Shown here piece after piece: positions 37,504 through 49,800 of a DNA stretch of 64,000 nucleotides. The notes under the pieces are model-generated. The model was not told where the DNA came from and made no database searches. It worked only from the letters and a program-made list of their open reading frames with translations. The first letter of the stretch is position 1. Each line of letters starts with the position of its first letter. The DNA comes from Bursaphelenchus xylophilus (taxonomy: Eukaryota; Nematoda; Chromadorea; Rhabditida; Aphelenchoididae). A program made the translations under genes and the position numbers. The stretch is from the NCBI GenBank assembly GCA_904066235.2, contig CAJFCV020000005.1:7745501-7809500 (forward strand), read 5' to 3'.

Positions 37504-38445
37504 AGAAAAAATTTCCAATTTCTTAATCACAAGTTCACTCACTGTAAACAGATCTGGAGATTTGGTGCGCAGCTGCAACAAAGCAAAATATTTTGCTGCG
37601 AGAAATCTACATTATTTTCCCGATAGACCGATGTAGACACACTTTACTTTATTTCGTCTAGATTAACAACTTCCATCCAAAGTATAACTTTTTACAAAAA
37701 ATGTCTGTTTAATCGTGTATTCATTAGTTGTTTACTGCATGTTCCGCAATGCATTCAAAATTTCTGTATTTCACGTATGTTATGTTAAATCTCCTGCTGA
37801 GCACTACATTTATATTATTATCGTCCCATTTTCACTTTATCAAAGTACACACATTGTAATGACCATCAATCAGCCTGGCTGGGATAGTGCCCAAACTTAG
37901 TAATAAGCCCCTCAAGCCCGCGATCTACAATATCTGCAACGGAGTTTTTGCGGTTGTAATAAATTGCTTAATTTCATAGAACGCACGGACTAACAAATGT
38001 AGTCACAAACTTCATTGTGTAATCCTACCGTTACGCTTGCCTTGTTAACATTTAGAAATTTTTTTCTTGAAGGTGCCTCGTTGGGTTGCTTTCTTGTATC
38101 TTTCACTACGAATAATACATGTATTGTTAGCAGTCTTCGTAGGCATCCAGACGCTGCCTTAAAGTTCTTTAGGATTAGTTTATTTTCTTGCCGTTTATCT
38201 TGCATAATTGGTTTTGCAAAATTATTTATTTATGCGTGAGAGGTGTGGTCAGCCAACAATTAGTTGGATCGGGAAGGGATTGGCAGATGCTTGTTTTGTT
38301 ACAATAACATTATGGCTCATTTAGACGCCTTGTACTGTCAAATCTCTTGCTTGGTCCCTGTTTGTTTAATGGATTACTGAACAAGTTGCAGCGGTCAAGT
38401 TCTGTTTGACCGCTTTCATTATAACGCCCTTGACATCTTGGCGTC
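37504..38445. other. intergenic
   Basis: AT-rich, short open frames only, nothing recognised. It leads into the TTGCGGGCA palindromic array. Confidence 0.4.
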
Positions 38446-39103
38446 GCGACGCTTGCGGGCAACCACTTTGCGGGCAACCAGTTTGCGGGCAAATTTTTTG
38501 CGGGCAACCACTTTGCGGGCAAAATTTGAGGGGTCACATTTGCGGGCAGCTGAAACATTTGCGGGCAGCTGAGACACTTGCGGGCAGCCTGGGACACTTG
38601 CGGGCAACCGACACTTGCGGGCAGCCGACATTTGCGGGCAATCGGCACCTGAGGGTAACAGGGTGGAGGTGGAAATATTACTGCGATATTTTGGAAATTT
38701 GCCGACATTTGCGGGCAGCCGACACTTGCGGGCAGCCGACATTTGCGGGCAACAGGGAAAAACAATCACACAGACTGTATTGGTACTTTTGGAACTGTTG
38801 CCCGCAAATGTCGGTTTCCCGCAAGTATTGCCTGCCCGCAAATGTCGGAAAACTTCCAAAATATCGAAGTAATTTTTCCACCTCCACTTTGTTATCCTCA
38901 AGTGCCGGTTGCCCGCAAATGTCGGCTGCCCGCAAATGTCGGGAAATTTCCAAAATATCATAGTAATTTTTGCACGTCCACCCTGTTACTCTCACAATCA
39001 GGTGTCGGTTGCCCGCAAATGTCGGCTGCCCGCAAAGTGGCTGCCCGCAAAAAAATTGCCCGCAAACTGGTTGCCCGCAAAATGGTTGCCCGCAAGTGTG
39101 CGC
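38446..39103. repeat. palindromic tandem array of a TTGCGGGCA motif
   Basis: About fourteen copies of TTGCGGGCA in direct orientation (38446-38755), typically as units CGACATTTGCGGGCAGC of 16-19 bp, are followed after a short centre by about ten copies of the complement TGCCCGCAA (38800-39103). The outer units on each side match as inverted repeats, so the whole is a giant palindrome. GC content is far above the surroundings. Open frames here only translate the repeat (CGQPLCGQ-like) and are not genes. The Polinton target duplication begins 16 bp beyond its right edge. Confidence 0.85.
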
Positions 39104-39802
39104 CCGCCGACATGTTGCCATACTAGTAGTATATAGGCCCCTCTCACTGCCCCAAAAAGGGGCGGGGCCTATTTTCAATCAGGTAGGGGGAGAGAAGGGA
39201 AGAAGGTCACGGTGTAGCCAATATGCTTCTAGATTCATTTCACTGTGTATAATATGTTTTTTTTTTTGCAATGTAAATGGTACTTGAAACAACGTTTTTT
39301 GTGCCCAAATACCTTCTTTTTGCGCAGCTTTTCAAATTTGGGTTCACACGATGATCTTTTGGCAGTCAAGGTTATTTGATTCTGATGTTGCGTCATTGAT
39401 CGCTACCATCACTGCTATTAATTAAAAATTAAAACTTTTATTAAGCAAGTGAGAATTGTATCGATTTCTTAATATAAGAAAAATTTCGCTGTTAATTCAC
39501 CCGTTTTGGCAAGAAGCAGATACTATTTTAGGGCAGTCTTAGCGCGAAATTTTAGAATTTTAGGTTAGACATGTGGATTTTTGCGGATAAAATTGGCACA
39601 CGCCCGAATCACACAATGGGTTATAAATGGAAAAAATTAAGATATCATATAATTAAATATTGCAAATTTTAATGGGCGGAGTCAAGTTAGTGTAAATCTT
39701 TCCATTTAACAACTGTTAACTGCAACAACAGTTGTCCTAAGGGATACCAAAGAATGAGTCATAAAGTCCACGTTAAAATCATTCCGAGCTCACGTGAAGG
39801 AA

Positions 39803-40093
39803 ATGATTGCCGGAGGCAGGCATGTGTTAGATTTCACAACAAGAAACCGAAATAGCATTAGACAGTTGAGGCTCAAAAAACTACCATTGCTTTTGTTGAA
39901 TAGTTGTTATAATAGGAGCACTTTCCCTATAAGGAATATGCAAAAATACGTGAAGAAACCTTTGGATAATGAAATTGCACAAAAGCTCACGCTTGTCCAA
40001 AGAGAGATAAAGATTTTTTCCGGAAATTTGCATAATTTATGCAAAAAAAACACAAACTATCCCGCGGATTGTGCGAAAGTGTTTTCTTCATGA
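39803..40093 (+). CDS. small basic hypothetical protein in left TIR, doubtful
   Basis: A 96-codon open frame with an excess of lysine and arginine and no recognised domain. It converges on the neighbouring 103-residue frame. The copy in the other repeat (52335-52628) differs by five substitutions, all amino-acid changing, plus one added codon, which argues against strong protein-level selection. It could be a non-coding stretch that happens to stay open, or a fast-changing protein such as a terminal protein; I have no evidence for the latter. Confidence 0.25.
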   Translation: MIAGGRHVLDFTTRNRNSIRQLRLKKLPLLLLNSCYNRSTFPIRNMQKYVKKPLDNEIAQKLTLVQREIKIFSGNLHNLCKKNTNYPADCAKVFSS

Positions 40094-40233
40094 TCTTTTG
40101 AATTTTCCACTTTTTATTTTGATTATGTTTACAAATTATTCAAATTTATTTTAAATTATTTATTTTTTTAAATATGCAAATTTTAGCGCAAAGGAATAAT
40201 ATTTTTTTATATCTTTGATGAAGTTTGGATTAC

Positions 40234-40545
40234 TCAGTAGTCGTCATCATCTTCGTCTAGATGCATCTCTTGTAGCTTACAACAGGGACATCTGGGGGAC
40301 AACACCTTGATGGAAGAGGTAGCCAGCAGTGAAAGATAATGAAGACCATCCATTTTTCCGCGGTTAATGAACCCTGAAAGAACGATTCTGTTTCCGATTT
40401 CAACCTCTTCTAACAGAGAGCGCGCCGAGTCATGAGCCATTATCATGTAATAATCATTTTCAGCTAGGGCCAGCGCAAAACTCGGTTCTTCTTCACTATC
40501 TGAATAATGACAAAATTCAATTGAGACGACTAGAGGAAGCGACAT
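40234..40545 (-). CDS. small acidic protein of the Polinton TIR, possible OB-fold (left copy)
   Basis: A 103-residue protein. The first ATG of the frame is at 40545; the frame stays open upstream only through non-ATG codons, and a TATA box (TATAAAG, 40594-40600) about 50 bp upstream fits this start. The middle part alternates hydrophobic residues in a beta-strand manner (VEIGNRIVLSGFINRGK, then LHYLSLLATSSIKVL), which resembles a small beta-barrel such as an OB fold. Two CxxC-like cysteines (PCC, CP) and a very acidic tail (DEDDDDY) follow. An AATAAA lies downstream. A single-stranded-DNA-binding role for element replication is plausible but is inference only. The right-repeat copy encodes an identical 103 residues. 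Confidence 0.6.
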   Translation of the reverse strand: MSLPLVVSIEFCHYSDSEEEPSFALALAENDYYMIMAHDSARSLLEEVEIGNRIVLSGFINRGKMDGLHYLSLLATSSIKVLSPRCPCCKLQEMHLDEDDDDY

Positions 40546-40593
40546 TTGAAGACAGGAAAAAACTTGAAATAGAATTTTGACCAAATTTCCGTA

Positions 40594-40600
40594 CTTTATA
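40594..40600 (-). promoter_or_regulatory. TATA box of the left TIR gene
   Basis: TATAAAG on the minus strand, preserved in the right repeat at 51829-51835 upstream of the second copy of the same gene. Confidence 0.45.
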
Positions 40601-40654
40601 CTGACTTAAGGGGGAGGAGCAAATTTGCAACATCCCAAATTCCTCCTACGCAAC

Positions 40655-41020
40655 AACTGTTTCCTGCCAACAATCTGTCACAATTGTTTGTCACAAATCA
40701 ATGTCACAATGATTTTGTCAACTGTCTATGTCACAACTGCTTAACAACTGCCAAAAGCCAGGCAGCAACTGTTTCCTGTCAAAATCTGTCACAATTGTTT
40801 GTAGTTCTAGAAAAGTTTGTGAGCTTTTAGTCATCGCCTACACTACAGATGTTATTATTTTTGAAAAAATCTATACCACAACCTTATGACAATTTCCTAT
40901 GTCACAGTTATTTGACAATTCATCATGTCACAACTGTTTAACAACTGCTAGAAGCCTGGCAACAACTGTTTATGTCAAAATCTGTCACAATCATTTTGTC
41001 AATAGTCTATGTCACAACTC
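40655..41020. repeat. GTCACAA / CAACTGTT motif array in left TIR
   Basis: Many short units combine GTCACAA with CAATTG, CAACTG or CAAATC and with AACAACTG. I count about nine GTCACAA occurrences here and two more at 41401 and 41484. Many are imperfectly palindromic (CAACTGTT, CAATTG). The same array occurs inverted in the right repeat (51360-51780). It may be a binding array for the replication machinery or a transcription factor. Long translated frames through it are artefacts. Confidence 0.7.
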
Positions 41021-41452
41021 GCGTCAAAATAAAAAGGGAATTTCGTCAGGCAATATGGAAATAATGATTTTCCCCCTTTTCTCTGCTTCGATTTCTAAAA
41101 GAAATCGGGATCTCTTTATTTTTCGTCCTATCTTCGTCACATGACGAGAGGCAGAGGGCGCTCGCACAAAGCAGGAGAGAGCGGGCAGAGAAAGAAGGAA
41201 AAGATCGGGGTTTCCTTCGCGCTGACCGCCGTCAAAATTTAATGAGAAAGGACCCAGCGGAGAAAAAGACCCGAGGTTTGGAAATGCTTTTCGTCGCGGA
41301 GAAGCAACTGCTTAGCGACTGCTGAAAGCCTGGCGACTCAGAGATGCAATAAGTTCAAATCTTTACTGATTAATTAGGCTTAGGAAAGTTCTAGAAAAAT
41401 GTCACAATTGCTTAACAACTGTTGAAAGCCTGGGAGCAACTGTTTTATGTGA

Positions 41453-44400
41453 AACTCTGTAACAAATCTCTATCAATTGTCAATGTCACAACTATTTTGT
41501 CAAATGTCTAGGAAAATTCCGGAAAAGTTTGTGAGCTTTTAGTCATCGTCTAAATCACAACACAAAAATTATTTTTTTTGATTCTTTGATCCACAGACTG
41601 AGAAATTCTTTCCCTTTCTAGAAGATTCTAGAACAAAAATTTACATATGCCTAATTAAAGCGATGTGAGAAGTTTTGGGTCGCCTTGCAAAATTTTGGGT
41701 TTGAGAATTAAAGTCTCATTGCGAGGGTCTACATCACTTCACCCCTCAATGTTTGTTACTGTTAAAACCACCATATCTTTCTTACACTCATAAGAAGCAT
41801 AGAAATCTGAACGGGCCTCATACCCGCAGGACAAATATTTAATATTCTTTAATATCATCCACTTCAGGAAGGGTTAATAAAACGATTCCGTTCTCTGCAA
41901 AGTGAGGCTGCACCTTTGCATCTACACTTTTTAATAAATCCACTGAGTTCCCTGTATCTATTAAAATAAATAAGCACTGAATTGGTGCTTATGGCGCTCT
42001 CCTACAGGCTTTCTGTATTAGGTGTAATGGTGAATACTGTGATGTACATTTGCGTATAACATTTTTTGAGTGTACTTGCTCAGTTTAATAGGATAAAAAT
42101 CGAATTACATTTTTACGTTTTATGTATGAATCGCTGGCTACCTTGCTCTGAATTACCGCTAACCCAAGAAAATTTGAAGAAATGAGGGGCATTTGCTCAA
42201 CCCCCCCCAAAAAATTGCTACGACCTCAAGTTATATTGTAGCGCAGTGAGTTCTGAACGATAACATACGTATTTTATGTTAGCGAAAGCAACATTTTTAA
42301 AAATTTCCATAAATTTTTTAAATTGGGAATTCTTTAAATGATGAATATTTCAACGAACAAAACTGACACAACCGGTAATTGTTATCTCATAATGTTCACA
42401 AACAAGCGTAAATTACATATAATGCACAGCTACAGGCAACAATTTCTACCATTGGAAATTTAGGTCAGAAAGACAAGAGTGCAACAAAGTTCATGTTAGT
42501 TATACCCCACAAAGCCCCATTGCTGAGTAGCGGCGTCAACTGTAATAAGATCCAAGCTCGTCATATTTTCTTGTTTAATGGGCTTACACGTCTAATTTTC
42601 CAAGGCCTATATCCTTTTAACATCAGCAAAATTTTTCAATTTGTAGGACAATATTGGGGCAGTGTGGGTAGACATTATGTGACTTCAGTATATACGATTT
42701 AGAAGCTGCCTGAGCTTCAAAACCATATATACAACATATCCCTTAATGCATCTCAAAGCTCACATTCGCACAAATCGAGGACCCAAAAATTTACAAGACA
42801 ACATCCTAATACATTACATGCTCGTTTTGCTTCAAAGATAACATAAAATTTCGAAACATTAGGATCCTATTTGTATCCATAGGCCAGCAGGTTCGACTTG
42901 AGGACTTGAGCGGCAACATAAGTTTTACTCTCCTCTCGCACAATACGTATACATTAGAAATGGGGTAATATTCCATCACCAAAAATACAATATTTGCGCT
43001 GCTGAAAGGCATGGGCAACATTTTTTTTTGCACTAGGTGCACTACTTGCAAATTGTGGCACCTAAGAATCTGACATATTTTTATAATCTTGCTCTAAATT
43101 TCGTCCGACTTTTATCCTTCTCTATTGTTTTCATAAATTTCTTTTGGTCTTAGCATTTTCACAAAGTGCCTGGACATTTTTTCGCTTTCGCACAGTGCTT
43201 CTTGAGCTTTTGTCGCCAACGCACTGTCGATTTTTGCCTTTCCGCTCCGTGCAAACCTCATAAATGCCGATTGCACTGTGCATATTTTGGAGCAAAACCG
43301 CAGCGGCGCAGTTGAGAAAAGCAGCGTTATTTCAATTGTAAAGTGCAAAATCAAAAAAAAAGTGAGTGAGGGGTGCAAGAACTCGCCCATTGCTGTGCAC
43401 AGTGTGGACCGCGACTAATTTACAGGCACTTTGTAAAAATGGTAATATTATAGAAGTTAATGATGAAGCAGCATTGAGATTTTGTAAAGAGACATTACAA
43501 AACAAGCTTTGCTACAGGTGTACTCAAATCACATAGAACCTAAAAATTTTTTGTAAGAAAAGTAAGTGTTTTTAAAAGACTAGGTAAGTTAGTTCCATTT
43601 TTCTACAACAGCTGGAAGATTAAAGGATAACTTTTTCGATCAAGAGGGGGAAGGGGGAGTCCACATCAACTAAAGATAGAACAAAGTGTTTCCCATCAAT
43701 AAATCTCAAACGTGACGAAACGACACAGGAATTATCGAAGTTATTCTCATTTTGTTGAAAAAAAGAAGAGAGCAGCCAATTATTCTTGTGGCGATTCGCA
43801 AATTTGAATTTATTGAAGGGAAACGTTTTTCTTGACGAGGAGTCAGACAAAACAACAAAGAGATTGCCCATAAAATTTGCTGTACCAAAATGTTTTTTTT
43901 AAAATATTAACTTGCAGTACTATCGAAACAGAATGTTCATTGTTAGAGGAAAAAATTAGCATTGCAATTCACGCATTTTCCTTTATAGAATATGTAAAAA
44001 AGATGAAAAAAGTCAGCGGTCGAAATGGCAGATAACAGCTACAAATTTCCGTAAGCATAATAAAAAAAAGTTTTTTTTTTTCACAATCTATAAAAAAACA
44101 AAAATACAGCGCATTGAACATTTTGCCAATATCCTTTTATCCTGCTTGTAAGACATTCAAAATTATAATGACTGTTAATTTGACGCAATTTTTCAAAACA
44201 ACGTTAAATTGCGTCAAATTGCCGTCATTTTCGTCATTTTGGCTGAATTGAAAATTCTATATTCAAAAAGGTGAGTTAGCGCAGACTATGATGAACAATA
44301 GTTATAAAATTAATATTAGTTGTAAATTTCGAATATAGATTTCAGCAAAATCTTCATATTGATTTCGACGGACGTTTTGACAGGAAGGAGCAATTTCTCA

Positions 44401-46840
44401 AAATTTCTTTTTAATTTTTTACGGATTTTTAACAAAAATCTGCAAAAATTTTCCAAAAAAAAAGTTCAATACGACAATCAAAATGACAAACCTCTTTTAA
44501 GACTTAAGAGTAATGAGTCATAAAATAATGCGATGATTGTACACTTTTGTTTTGCCCTCGAGACTAATAAAACTTCCAAAAGTTTCAGAGAAATTGTTGC
44601 AAGGTTGTCTCCTTCTTGAGAGAATCTTTATTATTTTTCCTTTTGGCAGGTTATTCTTGAATGTTTGAGTAGGGTTCGGAAAATTCGGGTATATTCACCC
44701 GCGGCTACACACCGGGTATATACCCGAAATCTCGGGTGTATTCGGGTATTTATAAAATTAGCCTAAATTAGTCCAATATATTTCGCACCAATATGAAGTC
44801 GTTTGCAACTTATTCATTATCTTAATCATGTTTGGGGTGATATTCTTGATTTTTCCACCACAACGAACAAAAAAAAAAGTACTTTTATAATGAAAAAGTT
44901 TAGCAATGCAGTATTTTGCAGTTAGATTTAGAATTTTTACCCTTTCATCTTCCGTTTCAGTTAACTGGCTGCCTAGTTTTTGACCTCAAAACCAAGTTTT
45001 GAACGGAAAAAAACAGATTATGAGAAAATATTTTTATGATCAAATTCATTAAGGCATCAAAAAATTTTTTGTACGGTAAGGGGGTCGCACGGCAACCCAG
45101 GGAGTCAGTCTCCCATCCCATTTCGACACTTTGCCCATCCTGTATCGTGTAGTCAAACGAAATGTCAAGAATGAATTGTTCGTGGGGTTTTCCGACCGAA
45201 AAACATTTTTTCCTCGGAATTCATATTTCTGAATTTCAAAAAGGCCGAAGGCCCTCAAGCATTTCAGTAAAATCTTCAAAGTATTCAGTATAAGACATGG
45301 CGCCACCGCAAGCCTAGAGCACTTCGTAAAGGCTCAAAAGGGTTTCAGAAGGAAAATAGAGGTCAAAGTTCCAGAAATCGAGGCGCCTGAAAAAAAAAGT
45401 ACCTGAAATATGGGGGTCCGAAGGGTCCCGCCCCTAAGTTTTTGACAGAAAGGTTATCTTCGTATATTTTGAGTTGAAAGCTCGTCTTCTTTCATATGCG
45501 AGGAGCCGAAGGTCCCTAGCTCTTTGATAAAAGTTGAAAAGTGGTTCAAAAAAAAATAGAAAAAGTCAAAGTTCCAGAAATAGAAGCGCCCGAAGTTATC
45601 AACTAATTTCTGGTTATTATACTTAATGTTTGGAGAATATTATAACCGCATTCTAAATCCAGACAAGGAAGTACATTGAACATTCCAATTTTCATATCAC
45701 CAACGTTTTTTATTGTCCTAAAAGGAATATAATTTTCTTTTGAGAAAAAGTTAGTTTACAATTAATTTTATCTTAATAACAGCCATCTATTGAATTGAGA
45801 TAGTTACCATGTACATTAAGACGCTTATTACAATATGTAACGAGGTTCTTAGACTAAGATTTTTAGCAAGGCTTCAGTTTGGAAATGGATAGAAAACTTC
45901 ATTTTTTAAGCAAATGCAAGGAATTATTTATAAGCATGTTGTTGTATGAACAAGTTTTTGAACGTCGTGTATAAGAAATTGGTTTGTGATGACATTTAAT
46001 TTCGACAACTTGGCAAATCTTATCTTCGTTGTGGACATATTAAAACACATGCATAAATTTACAAGCAAAGAAAAACTGAAAGTTTTTTTTTTTTTACTTA
46101 ACTTTTGTAGAAACCTCTCTAGTAAAACAATGGATCCTGAAATTTACAAAACTAGAAGATTTTTCACGCATAAAAAGGGCACTAACTTGAGTTAGCGGCA
46201 TCATGAAAAAAAGAAGAGAGCGCTAGAAAAAAAGGACTGTAAACTTTGGTGACCTCTCTTCCTTTTGATTGACTTCGAGCGACTTTTCATGGACATGGTA
46301 TAAACTCTGACATTTTGGGCTTTTGATACAGTGGACCGATTTACGCCTTTCCAAAAAAAATATTAAAGCTGGCGGTACACAGAATATACGGATATAAATT
46401 CGTAAATTTTCCTTTTAAATTATACAAACTCTTTTTTTGTATTCAAGACACAAGATACCGAGAACTTCCTATCAACAAATTTCGAAGGCTTCTGAACGGT
46501 TAGAGCTGTACATAACAGATGACATAAAGATATGCTCCACGTTCTAGTCAAACTTTCATCAAATTCTAGAGATCTCACAAAAAATTTTTTTTTCACTTCA
46601 AAAATGTTGTAATTTAACAAAAAATATTAAAATTTCAAGTAAATAAAGTCATAGGTTCAAAAAATTTTTTGAATTTAAGCTAGTTTTTCAAACCAAGCTC
46701 AAGTCATATAGTATATAGTATGTAGAAAGAGCAGAGCAACAAACAATCTTTTTATTACGGTTTGATTTCATTTAGATTTCGCTACCTGTATTTTTATTAT
46801 TTTAATATATGAATCAAACAAAGGGAATTTTATATTAGTA
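41453..46840. other. Polinton interior without recognisable genes
   Basis: About 5.4 kb between the left repeat and the polymerase gene. Open frames are short (under 95 codons) and show no integrase (no D-D-E set), capsid, protease or ATPase motifs. It contains palindromic bits: TGCACTGTGCA motifs (43170-43410), a GACGCAATTT/AAATTGCGTC inverted pair near 44180-44220, repeated CGGGTAT units (44676-44760), and a direct repeat GTCAAAGTTCCAGAAAT at about 45362 and 45565. It looks like degraded or inserted DNA replacing the usual gene block. Confidence 0.6.
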
Positions 46841-46846
46841 TTTATT
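46841..46846 (-). terminator. poly(A) signal of the Polinton polymerase gene
   Basis: AATAAA on the minus strand, about 45 bp beyond the stop codon of the polymerase gene. Confidence 0.5.
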
Positions 46847-46891
46847 GGACATCATATATCGTAAATCAAAAAAAAAAAACTATCCTCATAT

Positions 46892-49800
46892 TTATGTCTG
46901 CCATGAATATTTAAAACCGTACGGAAGAACAGCCAATTGATTGTTAATAAAACCTTTGTAGAAGACTGGCTGATATTTCTTGACTGTCTTGACCGTGTAG
47001 ACCCCTTTGCTGATAACAGGTTGAATACGATCAGTCACTGTAGATATCGAGCTATTGGTGATACCCAGTATAAGTTCTCGCAAAACTTTATAATTCAGAA
47101 TTTCTTTTACGCTGTATGAGAGGGTAATTCCTCTCAGCTTTAGCTCATACAACGCAGTACCATTGGCATCTCTCATCTTTAAGCCATATTGCTTTGCACC
47201 TCCACATATAAACTCCTCTATGACATTATTTTCATGCTCCCGTTCCATATCACCAAGAAAATAATCAATTTTAAACGGCAGTTGACCCCTTGGATGTAGT
47301 ATAACACAGCTGTCGGTGTCAGTGTACAATAAGGTTGATGAGCCTTGGCATCGATCCATGAAGCGGTAGAGATGCACTCTTGCACTCGCTGTAGTAAATA
47401 TAGGCAAAAGTATGTTAGAATAGTCGTATTCTTCGTCAAAGCCTTCCTTCTTTCTTACAGTGGTAAAAGCCACCGTGTCATTTACAACATTGACTTTGCA
47501 TACGTCGTTTCCATAATCGCGCAGTATTCGGTGAAAATCGTTAGGGTTTCTGCACACCTCAACGTGCGATAGGTTTGATCTCTGGCCAAATTTGCCCCAT
47601 AAGGAATTCAACCGCAACTTTGCGATCGTACGTAAACCTGCATTTTTTATCCAATTTGCCTGGTTTAATTCGAAGCCATATCGTCGTTTTACTTCGTTGC
47701 AATATTCAATCTTTTGCGCGTCTGACGAGCAATAAGGAGGAGGTCCTGAAGCCTCCAGCTTCAGCTTCAAATTCTTCATAACATATGGTTTGAAGATATC
47801 CTTGCTCATGTTACATCTGTACATTTCATAAAAATGTTTTACAATGTACCCTTTTTCCAATGCTAGTCTTAGTTCTACGCTGGCCACGGTGGCGACAAAT
47901 TGACGTTCATTTTCTGTGTGTCTACAAATGAGATTTCTTGGAAAATTTGTCTTGCAGTTCTCTTTGGCACAAGCAACGCATAAAACAAACATAAGTTGAT
48001 CATTAATCTTAGAGGGAAGAACAGGGTGTGCTAAATTAGTTGGCGGCACCACTAGAACTTTGTACACACCATCATCCTTTATTATTTCGGGAGTGTTCCA
48101 TAAAACGGGTCCGCTTCCCAAGACATGTTCAGGAATACCATGAGGCATAGGGTACGTGACGAGAACGTAAGGGTATAAACTCTGAATGTCCGTGTAAGTA
48201 ATCTCAAAATTCTCATCAGCCTTGGCATAAAGTTGTGAAGGGCCAGTTCTACCACCGCTGAATGCATCCCTCAAAACAAGAGGGCCGGGGTTCTTGATTT
48301 CGTCATTAAAAAAGTTGCGCATTTCTTCGTTTGTTGATAGAATTTTTTGGATATCGCATTCCCAGTATGTTTCTACCTCATGACCAGCGTTTTCAATCGC
48401 TTGTTGACGTTGCATCGTTTTGAGATACAGCTCCTCCCTTCGCTGACCTAAGGGCATTATTATGTCCTTGTATTTGAAACACTTTGGGCATCCGTGGAAA
48501 AAGCATCCATATATTTCAATTACTAAACTTTGAGCTGGTGAACGATCAACGAATCCATCCACGAAATAGTGATGGATTTTTCCTTCGCGTTCGACTTTAA
48601 GCTTGTATTCTCCACCAGGTGTGTCGCGAAAACGCAGTTCATATCCTTTGCTGTATTTGAGATAACGTAACATTTTTAAAGCAACTTTAGATTGATTGAC
48701 ATATCTACCAATTCCTTTTTCAGGCACTAAGGCAATGCTATCCTTAGGCATACATGTCATTCTAAAATCTCTCATACATGCTGACGCAAGTGTAGTACAC
48801 GAGTAGAGAATATCATCAGTAGGGCATCCGGTTGCTTCTCGAGATTGACGTCTGAAGGTAACCAAAGCATGGGCTAATAACATTACGTCATTGATGCAAT
48901 ATTCGCGAAGCTCTCTTTTGAAATTAAAGTCATCTGATTTGTGTTTTTCGTACCATTCCAAAAATTTTGCTCTTTTTTCTGTCAACATGGAATCCGGGTT
49001 GTAATATTCGATAGGTGGTAGTCCATCGTTGACGTATTCGTAGAATTGCTCCTGATTGAACAAGTGCGGAAATGTTCCCTTGTCATTTGCTATCTTTTTT
49101 AGATCCAAGGTTTCAATCATTTTTTCCAATGGTACAGGGATATGGTTATAAGAGTCAATAAATTTTATACATCCAAATTCACCACCTCCCTTGATAACAA
49201 GAGAATAAATCTTGTTTCCTACGTTAGTTATTTGTAGATTGTAATGTTCGTTTTCGGATATGATCTCCTCCATCAGTAAAGGGATATCGAATCGCCCTGC
49301 GTAATGTCCAACCGCTATATTCGTTTTTCCAGGTTCCGTGTTTCTCCGAAGGTATTGCCAGAAGTATTTCAACGGTTCGCAGTTTTCGTCTTCCGGAATG
49401 CTCCAGTAGTTTAATTCACCCGTGCAACTATCGCAAGAATTTGTGTCAGCGTATCTTCCTGATGTCATACATTCGTCGCACATTGTTTTAACAGCACAAA
49501 AGTTTACTACATGCTTAGCTTTTTTATCCTTCTCAACAATAGTTGTTTGCGTCGTTTCGAAGTCATACACAAAAAGCTTATAGGAAGGCGCTTTTGCTGG
49601 AGCTTTCAATGGTTGTACGAAGCACGACCTGGAAGCAGAATGGTACGAGTGACATGTTTGACAATATGTTGAGCCGCATTCGTGTATTTCCTTTGTGTTA
49701 TATCTTTTTTCACAAATTTGACACGTTTTGTAAAGACGACATGCTCTCTGTTGATGTACATTATAGCAGTCAAAGTTTGGGAATGTGGTCGAACAATTGG

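Larger units (their letters stand above)
39125..41452 (+). repeat. left terminal inverted repeat of the Polinton
   Basis: It matches 50933-53305 in inverted orientation with scattered substitutions and small insertions. It starts with a nested GC hairpin (39134-39171), carries two convergent small open frames (39803-40093 and 40234-40545), and ends in a region rich in GTCACAACTG-type motifs. The match stops after TGTTTTATGTGA at 41452. Confidence 0.9.

Noticed and set aside
38446..39103. Possible CRISPR-like array
   Set aside because: The genome is eukaryotic, units are irregularly spaced and inverted halfway, and there are no uniform spacers.
38310..39287. Long overlapping open frames on both strands encoding cysteine-glycine-glutamine repeats
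   Set aside because: They translate the TTGCGGGCA palindromic array; all frames stay open because the unit lacks stop codons. No start context, no domain.
41453..46840. Search by eye for integrase, capsid or ATPase genes of the Polinton
   Set aside because: Short frames only, no D-D-E, Walker A or capsid-like stretches recognised; cannot exclude highly degraded copies.
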